Below are positions 17,326 through 25,880 of a DNA stretch of 43,395 nucleotides, piece after piece. Source of the stretch: Deltaproteobacteria bacterium. Its GTDB lineage: Bacteria > Myxococcota_A > UBA796 > SXON01. The DNA is taken from the NCBI GenBank assembly GCA_014191855.1, contig BJHF01000055.1, positions 1 to 43,395 of the forward strand. The letters are read 5' to 3'. Within the stretch, counting starts at the first letter, position 1. Each line of letters opens with the position of its first letter. The translations under genes were made by a program, and so were the position numbers. Under the pieces are notes generated by a model, which saw only the letters and a program-made list of their open reading frames with translations, was not told the origin of the DNA and ran no database searches.

Positions 17326-19182
17326 ATGTCGTTGTTGCTCCTGCTGCTCGCCTGTCCCGTAGCCGAGGATCCCGCGAAAGACACCGACTCTGCTGGCGAC
17401 AGCGCCGCGGACACGTCCGCTGACACGGGTGGGGACACCGCCGCGGACACGAGCGGCGACACCGGCGAAGACACCGCCGAAGAAACGGGCGCGGACACGG
17501 CCTGGGAAACCGGGGAGGACTCCGCGGGAGAAACCGGCATCGTCGGCGACGAAGACGGGGACGGGTACCGCCCCGCCGATGGGGATTGCAACGACGGCGA
17601 CCCTGCGGTGAACCCCGACGCGGTGGAGGTGTGCAACGGCCTCGACGACAACTGCGACGGAGAGGTCGACGAGGATGTCGTCGGCCTCTGGTACGCGGAT
17701 GGCGACGGCGACGGCGCGGGGGACGCCAGCGCGTCCGTTTCGGCCTGCGAGGCGCCCGCTGGGTATGTCGCGACGGCTGGTGATTGCGACGACACCGACC
17801 CGGCGCTCGGCGCTCCCTCCACGGAGGTGTGCAACGGCGTGGACGACGACTGCGACGGAGTCGTGGACTGGGACCAGGGCGTTCCTGCGAACTACGCGAC
17901 GATCCAGGCGGCGATCGACGACCTCGCCAGCGGGGACACGGTGTGCGTGTCGGCCGGCACGTACAGCGAGCGGCTCGACTTCAACGGCAAGAACCTTGTC
18001 GTCGAAGGCTGGGAGGGGGCGGAGGTCACGATCCTGGACGGCGACGGCGCGGGCCCGGTCGTGACCTTCTCGAAGGGCGAAGGCGCTGCGGCGACGCTCC
18101 GTGGTTTCACCGTGACCGGCGGCGAAGCAGAAGATGGTGCGGGCATTTTCGTGAGCGGCGCCGACCCAACCCTGGAGAGCCTGATTGTTTCGGGAAATGC
18201 CTGTTCAGGGGCGTACTATTACTGTAGCGGCACCGGCGTGTATCTCTACGACAGCAGCCCCACGCTCTCGTCGGTGGTGATCGAGGACAACCAACAGTCC
18301 TGGCCCGGGAGCGGTGGCCTCGCGTACGGCTGGGGCGTTGGCCTGTTCGTGACCGGGGGCAGCCCCGTATTCATCGATGTAGACCTCAGGGATAACGTGC
18401 ACTACGCCATCGCCACGATCTCCTACGTCACCGCGTACGGCGTAGGCGGCTACCTGACGAACACCGACCTGATGTGGAGCGGCGGCACGATCTCTGGAAA
18501 CACGTTCACGTCCAGTGCCTCGGTGGTGCGCCCCGGCGCCACCGGCGGCGGGCTAATGGTGACGGGCGGCGGCACGCTTTCGCTCAACAACGTCGTCATC
18601 GCGGACAACGCGATTGATGGCTATACCGCCACCGGGGGCGGACTCTCGTTGAGCGCCGTCACCGCCAGCCTGACGAACGTGATCGTCGCTCAGAACACGA
18701 CGACCGCCGACTCGCAGGCCTCCGGCGGTGGGCTCGCGATTGGGTACGCCGACGCGACGCTCCTGAATGTCGACATCGTCGCGAACGCCGCCGATGCGCC
18801 CACCTGCTCAGGGGGTGGGATCTACCTAAGTAATTCAGGCACAACGACGCTGAACAACGTGTCGCTCGTCGGCAACACCTCAACCGGCACCGGGGCTGCC
18901 ATCGCCTCCGGAGCGGGGCCCGCGTTTGCGAGCACCTACTCGAACTACTATGACCACGGAAGCTCGGTGTTCGACGGGGTGAGCGATCCGGTTGGCGTGG
19001 ACGGGAACATCGAGGTGGATGCCGGATACACGGACACCAGCGCGGCCGCCGCGGTGGACTGGGACCTCTCCCTGAGCGCCGGCTCCGCGCTCCTCGACGT
19101 CGGCGATCCTTCGATCGCTGATATCGATGGTACAACCAGTGACATCGGCGCTTGGGGCGGGCCTGGCGCCGCAGACTGGTAG
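17326..19182 (+). CDS. MopE-repeat / parallel beta-helix lipoprotein
   Basis: A 618-residue exported protein. MSLLLLLLAC is a lipoprotein signal with Cys10 lipidated. Residues ~15-80 are an acidic Asp/Thr/Gly/Glu linker. Two putative metal-binding repeats follow (CNGLDDNCDGEVDED and CNGVDDDCDGVVD, each with a DGDCND/DCDDTDP calcium-like loop). From about residue 190, VPANYATIQAAIDDLASGDTVCVSAGTY starts a right-handed parallel beta-helix with many GGG turns that runs nearly to the end. The end, DIDGTTSDIGAWGGPGAADW, matches the end of the broken paralogue at 34076-35683. Probable role: cell-surface metal/glycan binding. ATG 17326 has GAGG five bases upstream. Confidence 0.88.
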   Translation: MSLLLLLLACPVAEDPAKDTDSAGDSAADTSADTGGDTAADTSGDTGEDTAEETGADTAWETGEDSAGETGIVGDEDGDGYRPADGDCNDGDPAVNPDAVEVCNGLDDNCDGEVDEDVVGLWYADGDGDGAGDASASVSACEAPAGYVATAGDCDDTDPALGAPSTEVCNGVDDDCDGVVDWDQGVPANYATIQAAIDDLASGDTVCVSAGTYSERLDFNGKNLVVEGWEGAEVTILDGDGAGPVVTFSKGEGAAATLRGFTVTGGEAEDGAGIFVSGADPTLESLIVSGNACSGAYYYCSGTGVYLYDSSPTLSSVVIEDNQQSWPGSGGLAYGWGVGLFVTGGSPVFIDVDLRDNVHYAIATISYVTAYGVGGYLTNTDLMWSGGTISGNTFTSSASVVRPGATGGGLMVTGGGTLSLNNVVIADNAIDGYTATGGGLSLSAVTASLTNVIVAQNTTTADSQASGGGLAIGYADATLLNVDIVANAADAPTCSGGGIYLSNSGTTTLNNVSLVGNTSTGTGAAIASGAGPAFASTYSNYYDHGSSVFDGVSDPVGVDGNIEVDAGYTDTSAAAAVDWDLSLSAGSALLDVGDPSIADIDGTTSDIGAWGGPGAADW

Positions 19183-19191
19183 GCGGGCGCC

Positions 19192-20793
19192 CTACTCCGA
19201 GCAGTTTCCGTAAAGGGCGTATTGAACCTCGATCGTCGAGCCGCCCGAAGGGATGTGGTCGTCGTCGAACTGCACGGCGTTGTCCACCGGGTCGTACTCC
19301 CAACCGGTCGTTTGCAGCACCCCGTCCACGGTCACGACGATCGAGGACGGGACCGGGAAGTCCGTCAACTCAAAGGACGAGAGGTCGGCCGCGGCCACCT
19401 CCGCGATCGAAGTGAGGTGACTCGACCAGTCGGTCGCGCAGATCGAGAGGTACAAGCCGCCGGTCGCGGTAACAACCTCGTAGTAGCCGACGCCCGCGTC
19501 GGCGCTCGCGCAGCCGCTGGGGTAGTCGCCCGCGATCGCATGCTGCACGACCATGTCACTATCCGGCTTCAACGTCCAATAGAAGTTCACGTAGTCCACC
19601 CAGGAGCTACGACTCGAGTCCACTTCGTCGGACACGATCACGATGCTCAGGCGGGCGTCATCGCGTAGGAACTCACCGCCCGGGCCCGCGTCGCCGCTGG
19701 GCTGGAGCGCCTGGTAGGCCATCTCGTTGCCTTGTTCATCGCCCGACCCGCCGGTGCCCAGCGAGGTTTGCGCCTTGAATTCGCCCTCGGGATCCGGATC
19801 GGTGGGCCGGATGATGTCGCCCTGGAAGGAGGGATTGTCGGTCGTGATCACCGCCATCTGCCAGTCGGCGTCGGTCTCCACCATCGTTTCGATGAACGAA
19901 CTGAAGTTCGCCTGGAGATTGGCCTGCTCTTCCGCCATGGAGCAGGAGTTGTCTACGACAAACAACAGATCGGCCGAGGACTTGAGCGCCTGCTCGAACA
20001 CGTCCAGGTTCTCGCCGTACAGCTCGCCGGAGGCCGTTTGGTGCGCCTGCGCCTCGGGCTGGATGGGGTCGTTGGACTTCACGATGAGGTGGCCCTCGTC
20101 GGGGTAGTCGTCGAGCGGCGCGTAGTCCACGAACACCTGCTTGGCCTCGCCGGGGGCGATCGTCCACGGGAGCGGCCCGTTGATCGCGGTGTTGTCGTCG
20201 ACATCAAGGTCGTTGCTGGCCGTCACATAGTCGAAGCCCGAGACGATGAGATCGGCGTTGCCCACGTTCGAGATGGTCACGGGTTGGGGCGTTTCGCAGC
20301 CGATGTAGATGGTGCCGAAGTCATACGTCGTCGGGTCGAGCTCGATGACCGGGGCCACGCCCTGACCCAGCAGCTTCACTTCCGACGTGCCTTCGTCGGG
20401 ATCGTTGCTGTCGATGAGGATCGAGGTGTTGTACTCCTTGGCGGACAAGGGGGCGAACGTGACGGTGAACGTGGTGGAGGCTCCGGGGGGAAGCAGGATC
20501 GAGCCCAGCGCGCTGATCGCGTACGGCATCGAGTCGTCGGCGAGGCGGAGGTCGTTGATGTCGAGCGTCCCGCCTTCGGTTTCAGAGCTCGCGTTCGTGA
20601 TGGTGACCGTCTCCACGAGCGTAGCGCCTTCCCCCACCTCAACGTCCCCGAAGTTGATCTTCTCGGGATCCACCTCGATGTCCGGGTCCCCGTCGAGGGG
20701 CTCGTCGGTGTTCACGTCCGTGGTCTTCGCCACCGAATATTCGGAGCATCCGGTGCCCAAAAGGGCCAAAGAGAGCGTGCTGTACAGGCGCAT
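19192..20793 (-). CDS. Choice-of-anchor-D / VWA lipoprotein
   Basis: A 533-residue surface protein. MRLYSTLSLALLGTGC is a probable lipoprotein signal (Cys16). Two immunoglobulin-like choice-of-anchor-D/ASH-type modules follow. One starts at IEVDPEKINFGDVEVGE and ends LIDSNDPDEGTSEVKLLGQG; the other starts at IELDPTTYDFGTIYIGC and ends LIVKSNDPIQPE. A VWA-like domain begins at LLFVVDNSCSM (DxSxS MIDAS, residues ~280-295) with IVIVSDEVDSSRSSW further on. The C-terminus is a small beta domain. Such proteins are frequent in Myxococcota and are placed on the outer membrane or cell surface. It converges on the MopE/beta-helix gene with only a 9-bp gap. Confidence 0.88.
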   Translation of the reverse strand: MRLYSTLSLALLGTGCSEYSVAKTTDVNTDEPLDGDPDIEVDPEKINFGDVEVGEGATLVETVTITNASSETEGGTLDINDLRLADDSMPYAISALGSILLPPGASTTFTVTFAPLSAKEYNTSILIDSNDPDEGTSEVKLLGQGVAPVIELDPTTYDFGTIYIGCETPQPVTISNVGNADLIVSGFDYVTASNDLDVDDNTAINGPLPWTIAPGEAKQVFVDYAPLDDYPDEGHLIVKSNDPIQPEAQAHQTASGELYGENLDVFEQALKSSADLLFVVDNSCSMAEEQANLQANFSSFIETMVETDADWQMAVITTDNPSFQGDIIRPTDPDPEGEFKAQTSLGTGGSGDEQGNEMAYQALQPSGDAGPGGEFLRDDARLSIVIVSDEVDSSRSSWVDYVNFYWTLKPDSDMVVQHAIAGDYPSGCASADAGVGYYEVVTATGGLYLSICATDWSSHLTSIAEVAAADLSSFELTDFPVPSSIVVTVDGVLQTTGWEYDPVDNAVQFDDDHIPSGGSTIEVQYALYGNCSE

Positions 20794-20957
20794 GAGGAGT
20801 CCCGGGATTGACCGGAGCGTACACGGAGCGCCTGACGATCACCATAGGCAACAGGTATGGATCTACGCCACATCCTCGTTAGTATGGAGCGTTGAAAAAC
20901 GCGCATCGGTCGAGTGACGGATGCCGCGTACGGCGCGCGATTTCGGGGGTGATCTCT

Positions 20958-21746
20958 TCAGCCGACGGGCAGCGCCTCAACCCAGCCAATGGCAAAGTCC
21001 GCCACCTCCTCCCAGCCGGGTTGGCCGCAGATCCAGTGGGTGCGACCGGCGAACTCCCTGAAGTCCGTGCGGGCTTTCGAGCTCTTTTGCTTCTCGTATG
21101 TTGCTCGCACCATCTCCGCGGGCACGGTGCGGTCTTCGGTGCCGGCGACGATCAATAGCGGCGCGCGGCTATCGTTGCCAAAGTTCACGGTCATCGTGTT
21201 CGTGAACGGTGCGGCCGCGCCCTGAACGTACACCTTCCCCGGTGTCGGCACGCAGTAGCGCTCGTAAACCTCGCGCTGCTCCGATTCTGGCAGGGTGTGC
21301 ACCCAACCCCAGGCGAAGTCGGCGAACGAGAGGGTGATCACCTTCGCCCCGGCGTTCCAAGTGCTGAGCACAGGAAAACCGGCCTTGATTGCGTTCAGTG
21401 TTGGAAACACACCTTTTGGCGGCGCGGGGTTGATGGCGACGCCGCACGCGCCGAGGCCGCGATCCAGGAGCATCTGGACGAACAGGCCGCCAAAGGAGTG
21501 GCCGATCAGGATGGGCGGTTGGGGGAGGGCCTGGATGACCGACGCATAGTGGTTCACGATCTCCGGCACGCCCACCGATGCCAAAGCCGGGTTCGGCGCG
21601 GCTTTCAGCTCGGCGACCGGGCGGTCGTCGAAGGGCCAGGCGGGCGCCAGCACAACATACCCGCGGGCCTCGAAGTGGGCCTTGAACGGTGCCCACGACT
21701 CGGGGTTCATCCACGCCCCGTGAATCAGCACAATCGTGCGGCTCAC
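20958..21746 (-). CDS. Alpha/beta hydrolase
   Basis: A 262-residue cytoplasmic serine hydrolase of unknown substrate. It begins VSRTIVLIHGAWMNPESW, with the oxyanion-hole HG. The nucleophile elbow is GHSFGG (Ser84), the acid is in VAGTEDRTVP and the histidine in FAGRTHWICGQPGWEEV. The closing pattern and length fit the family of small, AB_hydrolase_6-like esterases. GTG 21746 is preferred because it overlaps the ferredoxin stop by 4 bp (GTGA). The longer frame adds an arginine/glycine-rich stretch with no family likeness. It is the last gene of the minus-strand trio. Confidence 0.88.
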   Translation of the reverse strand: MSRTIVLIHGAWMNPESWAPFKAHFEARGYVVLAPAWPFDDRPVAELKAAPNPALASVGVPEIVNHYASVIQALPQPPILIGHSFGGLFVQMLLDRGLGACGVAINPAPPKGVFPTLNAIKAGFPVLSTWNAGAKVITLSFADFAWGWVHTLPESEQREVYERYCVPTPGKVYVQGAAAPFTNTMTVNFGNDSRAPLLIVAGTEDRTVPAEMVRATYEKQKSSKARTDFREFAGRTHWICGQPGWEEVADFAIGWVEALPVG

Positions 21747-22057
21747 TCCGACGCCCCGCTCGCGACCAGCCTTGCCAACAACACTTCCCCGGCCTCGGGC
21801 GTGCACTCGCTGTGAAAGAACTCCCCTTCAGGCTGGAAGCCCACGATGCAGCCCTTGTCCGGGCAGATGTCGAGGCACCCGGTCTTGGTCACGACATAGC
21901 GCCCCTTCAGGCCGCGCTCCTTGACGGTTTTCTTGAGTTGGTCGACCAGCGCCTGGGCACCATTCTGGCCGCACGAGGCCTTCCCCGTGACCGGATCGCG
22001 CAGGTTGGCGCACACCAACAACTGGCGAATCTCATAGGGTTTCTTGACGGGCTTCAT
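21743..22057 (-). CDS. Thioredoxin-like [2Fe-2S] ferredoxin
   Basis: A 104-residue electron carrier. Four cysteines in the thioredoxin-fold ferredoxin pattern, Cys16 (VCAN), Cys29 (SCG), Cys61 and Cys65 (TGCLDICPDKG), should hold a 2Fe-2S cluster. Two more, Cys70 and one in SECTPE, are extra. The opening KPYEIRQLLVCANLRDP and the mid-region GRYVVTKTGCLDICP are close to the Aquifex-type and (2Fe-2S) ferredoxin domain family. The gene lies 2 bp after the DUF1015 gene and overlaps the hydrolase start, so all three should be cotranscribed. Its redox partner is not visible. Confidence 0.92.
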   Translation of the reverse strand: MKPVKKPYEIRQLLVCANLRDPVTGKASCGQNGAQALVDQLKKTVKERGLKGRYVVTKTGCLDICPDKGCIVGFQPEGEFFHSECTPEAGEVLLARLVASGASE

Positions 22058-22059
22058 GT

Positions 22060-23274
22060 CTACTCCAGCTCGTGCATGGCGACCGCATCGCGCAGCTTCG
22101 GTTCAAACCACGTGGACTTGGGCGGCATCACCTGCCCCGCGTCGGCCACCGCCAGGAGTTGGTCCATCTGCGTGGGGAACATATGGAACGCAACCGCGTG
22201 GCTGCCGCTGTCCACCAGCTTCACGAGCTCCCCGGCGCCGCGGATCCCGCCGATGAAGTCGATCCGCTTGTTCGTGCGCGGGTTGTCGATGTTGAGCAGG
22301 GGCCCCAGCACGCGATCCTGGAGCATCGACACGTCGAGCGCGGCGACCGGGTCGGCGGGCACATCGCGCGCCGTGAGCAGGAGCCAGGCGCCGTCGAGGT
22401 ACATCGTGGCGGAGCCTCGGCGCGGCGGCACGGTGAGCGAGGTCGGTGCGACGTCGAATCCTGCGGCCTGGATCGCGGTCAGCAGGCCAGCGGGCGTGTG
22501 CCCGTTGAGATCCTTCACCGCGCGGTTGTAGGCCAGAATGTTGAGGATGGAAGAGGGGAACAGGCACGCCACGAACCAGCCGTGCCGCCCGGGCTTTCCC
22601 GCGCGCTCCTTGTGCACGAGGCTCGCGGCCGCAGAGCGATGGTGACCGTCGGCGACGTACGTAGCCGGCAGAGCGCGCGCGGCCTCTGAGATGCGGTTCA
22701 CGGTGCCAGGGTCGCTGATGCGCCAGAGCGTGTGGATCACCCCATCCTCGGTGGTGACCTCGAACTCCGGAGCTTGTTTCTGCCCTTCGGCGAGCAGCAT
22801 GTTGAGCTTCACATCGTCGCGGTAGGCGAGAAACACCATGCCCGTTTGGCCGTTCGTGGCGTTGATGTGCGCGATCCGGTCCTTCTCCTTGTCGGGGCGG
22901 GTAAACTCGTGGCGCTTGATGAGGCCGGAGTCGTACTCCTCGGTGGAGAAGCACGCCACGAGGCCAACCTGGCGTTGTTCGCCCATCTGTTGCCCGTAGA
23001 GGTAGTAGCTCTCCGTCGGATCCTGCACGATGAGCCCACGGGCCTTCAGGCCGTCGTACTCGCGGCGGGCGGTGGCGTAGGCCTCGGCCGAGTGGCTGTC
23101 GCTGCCCGGCGGCATCACCGCTTCGGGGCGGCTCACTCGCACGAACGAGCTTGGGTTTTCCTGCACGATGACGCGGGCTTCGTCCTCGCTCATCACGTCG
23201 TACGGGGGGGCAATCACCTGCGCGGCGAGCGCAGAAGGGGCGCGCCAGGCGCGGAAAGGGCGAACGGCGGACAT
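22060..23274 (-). CDS. DUF1015 family protein
   Basis: A 404-residue soluble protein. MSAVRPFRAWRAP is followed by QVIAPPYDVMSEDEAR, NPSSFVRVSRPE, YLYGQQM and ATYVADGHHRSAAASLVHKE, the characteristic sequence blocks of the DUF1015 family. The strongly conserved DGHHR stretch suggests a catalytic or metal site, but the reaction is not known to me with confidence. Family members are often near serine-biosynthesis genes. Here the partners are a ferredoxin and a hydrolase. ATG 23274 is chosen because GGAG lies six bases upstream, and the longer frame has no family likeness. It is the first gene of its minus-strand operon. Confidence 0.9.
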   Translation of the reverse strand: MSAVRPFRAWRAPSALAAQVIAPPYDVMSEDEARVIVQENPSSFVRVSRPEAVMPPGSDSHSAEAYATARREYDGLKARGLIVQDPTESYYLYGQQMGEQRQVGLVACFSTEEYDSGLIKRHEFTRPDKEKDRIAHINATNGQTGMVFLAYRDDVKLNMLLAEGQKQAPEFEVTTEDGVIHTLWRISDPGTVNRISEAARALPATYVADGHHRSAAASLVHKERAGKPGRHGWFVACLFPSSILNILAYNRAVKDLNGHTPAGLLTAIQAAGFDVAPTSLTVPPRRGSATMYLDGAWLLLTARDVPADPVAALDVSMLQDRVLGPLLNIDNPRTNKRIDFIGGIRGAGELVKLVDSGSHAVAFHMFPTQMDQLLAVADAGQVMPPKSTWFEPKLRDAVAMHELE

Positions 23275-23400
23275 GGGCGGCTCCGGGGGGAGGGCGAAGC
23301 TAACCGGGTCGCGGAGGTGGGAGGGGGGCTGGGCGATGGCCCAGGCCCGGATCGCGAGGGCCAAGGCGGGTTGCGGGCCATCGCGGCGCCGTCAGGCGAG

Positions 23401-24162
23401 CGCGCGTTGCTCACCGGGTGAGCGCTCACCCCGGGACGTGTGCGCGGTGGGCGGCGGGGTTCGCGCGCGGCCCAGGGTGCCGGCGCGGGCGGGAGACGGG
23501 CGAACGCCGCGAATCGGCGTGTGCGCGCTGCTGTCGCGACACGCGCGCGGTTGGAGATGCGCGCCTGCCACGGCGAGCGCGCGTTGCTCAGGGGGTGAGC
23601 GCTCACCCCGGGACGTATGCGCGGTGGGCGGCGGCGTTCGCGCGCGGCGCAGGGTGCCGGCGCGGGCGGGAGACGGGCGAACGCCGCGAATCGGTGCATG
23701 TGCGCCGCTGTCGCGACACGCGCGCGGTTGGAGATGCGCGCCTGCCACGGCGACCGCGCGTTGCTCAGGGGGTGAGCGCTCACCCCGGGACGTGTGCGCG
23801 GTGGGCGGCGGGGTTCGCGCGCGGCCCAGGGTGCCGGCGCGGGCGGGAGACGGGCGAACGCCGCGAATCGGCGTGCGCGCACTGCTGTCGCGACACGTGC
23901 GCGGCCGGAGATGCGCGTCGGGTGACGGCGACCGCGCGTTGCTCAGGGGGTGAGCGCTCACCCCGGGACGTGTGCGCGGTGGGCGGCGGGGTTCGCGCGC
24001 GCCCGAGGGTGCCGGCGCGGGCGGGAGACGGGCGAACGCCGCGAATCGGTGCATGTGCGCCGCTGTCGCGACACGTGCGCGGTCGGCGATGCGCGCCGGG
24101 TGACGGCGACCGCGCGTTGCTCAGGGGGTGAGCGCTCACCCCGGGACGTGTGCGCGGTGGGA
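23401..24162. repeat. Tandem array of 177-178 bp palindrome-bearing repeats (array A)
   Basis: Four full units and a partial fifth begin at 23401, 23578, 23755, 23933 and 24111. Each carries palindrome P1, GGGGTGAGCGCTCACCCC (16-bp core at 23416; 18-bp forms at 23592, 23769, 23947, 24125). Each full unit also carries palindrome P2, TGTCGCGACA (23532, 23709, 23886, 24064). Units 1 and 3 share one version of the segment before P2, and units 2 and 4 another. By contrast, units 1-2 and 3-4 share the segment after P2, so the array is a mosaic. Open frames across it change register between units, so it is non-coding. The array ends at the stop codon of the DUF4291 gene. Nothing else fills the gap from 23275 to 24168. 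Confidence 0.93.
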
Positions 24163-24168
24163 GGGCCC

Positions 24169-24798
24169 CTACTGGCGATCCAGTCCGATCCGGCGGGCCG
24201 TTTCCTGCGGCAGGGCGAACACGCGCTCCGTGGGGACGAGCAGCGTCGGGGTGCCGATGTGCGCCCGTTGTTCACGTACAAACGCCGTGACGTCCAGGAT
24301 CTCGATCGGCCACTCCACCGCGAATCGTCGGAGGATCTCCCCGCGCAGCCCGAGTTGAACGGCGCGTCGTGCCTGCGGCGTCCCGTCGGGGGCGTGGTCC
24401 GGGTCCCACTGCAGGCGCACGTCCGAAGTCGCGACAGCCGCCCGCCACGTGGGCTCATCCTCCACCGTGGAGGCGGAGAACGAACTGTGGACGGCGGCGT
24501 CGAGCAGGTCGACGAAGCGAGCGCGCGGGATCCGGATGGCCAGGAGCCGCTCTTGGTGCGGCTTTGTCGCCCAACCGGAACGGTACATCATCCAAAGAAA
24601 GTTGGGCTTGATCCATGACATCCGGTTCAGCGAAAAGCCGCCACCGCCCAGGCGCCCGTCGGCGACGGCTGCCGCGGCGATCTCCTCGTTGTAGGCCTGA
24701 TAGACCACGATGGAATCCGCATCGAACTGGGCGAGGATGTGGCGGCCCGCCGGAGGCCAGTGGCCGAGCGCATCGCGGTGGGTCTCGGTGCGGAGCAT
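24169..24798 (-). CDS. DUF4291 family protein
   Basis: A 209-residue protein starting MLRTETHRDALGHWPPAGRHILAQFD. The stretches SIVVYQAYNEEIAAAAV and NRMSWIKPNFLWMMYRSGW are the conserved core of the DUF4291 family. No signal peptide or membrane helix is present, and the biochemical role is unknown to me. ATG 24798 is preferred; an in-frame TTG at 24831 would add eleven poorly matching residues. It lies between array A, which abuts its stop codon, and the RAYT-like gene, and is transcribed in the same direction as that gene with a 128-bp gap holding a copy of the flanking direct repeat. Confidence 0.82.
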   Translation of the reverse strand: MLRTETHRDALGHWPPAGRHILAQFDADSIVVYQAYNEEIAAAAVADGRLGGGGFSLNRMSWIKPNFLWMMYRSGWATKPHQERLLAIRIPRARFVDLLDAAVHSSFSASTVEDEPTWRAAVATSDVRLQWDPDHAPDGTPQARRAVQLGLRGEILRRFAVEWPIEILDVTAFVREQRAHIGTPTLLVPTERVFALPQETARRIGLDRQ

Positions 24799-24849
24799 CA
24801 GCGGGGCTAACCGACGCGGGCTGGCCCCCAACTCGCCGCGATCGCCGCT

Positions 24850-24910
24850 GTCGCGACGCGATGCCGCGCGATGCGTGCCGCAGCAAGGCGAATGGGCCTA
24901 CGGCATCGCC
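24850..24910. repeat. Left copy of ~61-bp direct repeat bracketing the RAYT-like gene
   Basis: Starts GTCGCGACGCGATGCC and ends with GGCCTACGGCATCGCC after a GCAAGGCGAA-type middle. It matches 26501-26562, with the last 16 bases (GGCCTACGGCATCGCC) identical and the rest diverged. It overlaps the tail of a P2-like TGTCGCGAC palindrome. Confidence 0.7.
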
Positions 24911-24926
24911 CAACGGGTCTCCAATG

Positions 24927-25769
24927 TCACGACGTTTGGCGCCCCTTCGGCCCCGTGGGCCACGCGGGCCGCGGAGCCTCCTCACCGAACGCCGTCTCGA
25001 CGGGAAGAGGAAGCAGGGTGCGCATCCGGAGCTGGGTTTCGAGGGTGCGAATTGTGCGTGCGGGCGGATTGCTGTGTCGGAGGCGACGCACCGTGCTTGG
25101 TGTCAAGTCGAGGATCTCTGCGAGCGCGATGGTCGAGAGTCCGAATGAGGTCGCGACGTGCACGGCGGCGCCTCGCGCGACCACGAGGTCGGGGTGTTTG
25201 GAGCTGAGGTTCGCGTGGGCGACGATCGCAGCCGTTGCGTCGGCGAGCTGCGGATGGGCTTGATCGAGGTCCAGGGTCGTCGCGGCGGTCGACTTGGGGA
25301 GTCCGGACCATCCCGCTAGCTCTCGAAGGTAGTCGCCGCTGATCCTTGGAAGTACGGATTTTGTAGCCGCGACCGTGGAAAACGCGGTGAGGCGCGCGCC
25401 GAGGAGGTCGGGCAGGTTGGAGTTTTCGCGCCAGGGGTCGGGGACGACGCCGTGCCGCTCGTCGTTGCAGAGCACGTAAGCGAACGTCGAGCGAAGGTGG
25501 CCGCCATCCTCGATGGTTGTGATGCCGGCCGGTGGCAGCGGTGCGCCGAAGAGGCTCGCGAGGGCCAGTCCGAGCGCCTGCGCCAGCCGACCCGCCCTCG
25601 CACGGTCGACCAACACGACGACGTGGACGTGGGTGTCGGACACGTGGAAGACGAGCAAAGCCTTTCCGCAAATACGAACGATCGTTCGAACCGCAGATCG
25701 CACGGTGGCGCGTTCACGTGGGAAGGTGGCGCGGCGCGGGGATTGGAAGGTGAGGTGGTAGGCGTCCAT
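24927..25769 (-). CDS. RAYT-like HUH/Y1 transposase-family protein
   Basis: A 280-residue protein that fits the REP-associated tyrosine transposase (TnpA_REP) plan. MDAYHLTFQSPRR is the usual opening strand. FHVSDTHVHVVVLVD carries an HxH pair (His47, His49) equal to the NHVHLL metal-binding motif. FAYVLCNDERHGVVPDPW matches the YIxxNPVRAGLVxxP block, with Tyr98 as the putative nucleophile. A C-terminal helix-turn-helix lies near residues 205-235 (LSTIALAEILDLTPSTVRRL). RAYTs nick single-stranded DNA at hairpins and are thought to multiply REP sequences. Palindromic arrays lie on both sides, and a perfect stem-loop lies 60 bp upstream. ATG 25769 is preferred over GTG 25781; no Shine-Dalgarno is visible for either. 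Assignment rests on motifs, as overall likeness is moderate. Confidence 0.75.
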   Translation of the reverse strand: MDAYHLTFQSPRRATFPRERATVRSAVRTIVRICGKALLVFHVSDTHVHVVVLVDRARAGRLAQALGLALASLFGAPLPPAGITTIEDGGHLRSTFAYVLCNDERHGVVPDPWRENSNLPDLLGARLTAFSTVAATKSVLPRISGDYLRELAGWSGLPKSTAATTLDLDQAHPQLADATAAIVAHANLSSKHPDLVVARGAAVHVATSFGLSTIALAEILDLTPSTVRRLRHSNPPARTIRTLETQLRMRTLLPLPVETAFGEEAPRPAWPTGPKGRQTS

Positions 25770-25829
25770 GATCGGCCACACTGCAAGAGTTGGGCCAACG
25801 GGTGAACCTACGTTTTGTCCGGGGAGGGC

Positions 25830-25864
25830 GTCGGACGTCCGTCAGTAGGCGACGGACGTCCGAC
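25830..25864. repeat. Perfect 14-bp stem-loop upstream of RAYT-like gene
   Basis: GTCGGACGTCCGTC (25830-25843) and its exact complement GACGGACGTCCGAC (25851-25864) are separated by AGTAGGC. The loop contains GTAG, the tetranucleotide that marks REP sequences in known RAYT systems. It lies ~60 bp upstream of the start codon and could be a recognition hairpin, an operator or an attenuator. Confidence 0.85.
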
Positions 25865-25880
25865 ATTGCGGTTCGACGGT

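Noticed and set aside
23418..24131. Open frames of >200 codons in array A (several strands and frames)
   Set aside because: They follow from high GC and a period near a multiple of three. The repeat peptide changes register when the spacing shifts from 177 to 178 bp, so no constant protein is kept.
23401..24162. CRISPR array reading of array A
   Set aside because: Units are near-identical over their whole 177-178 bp. There are no short repeats with unique spacers and no cas genes.
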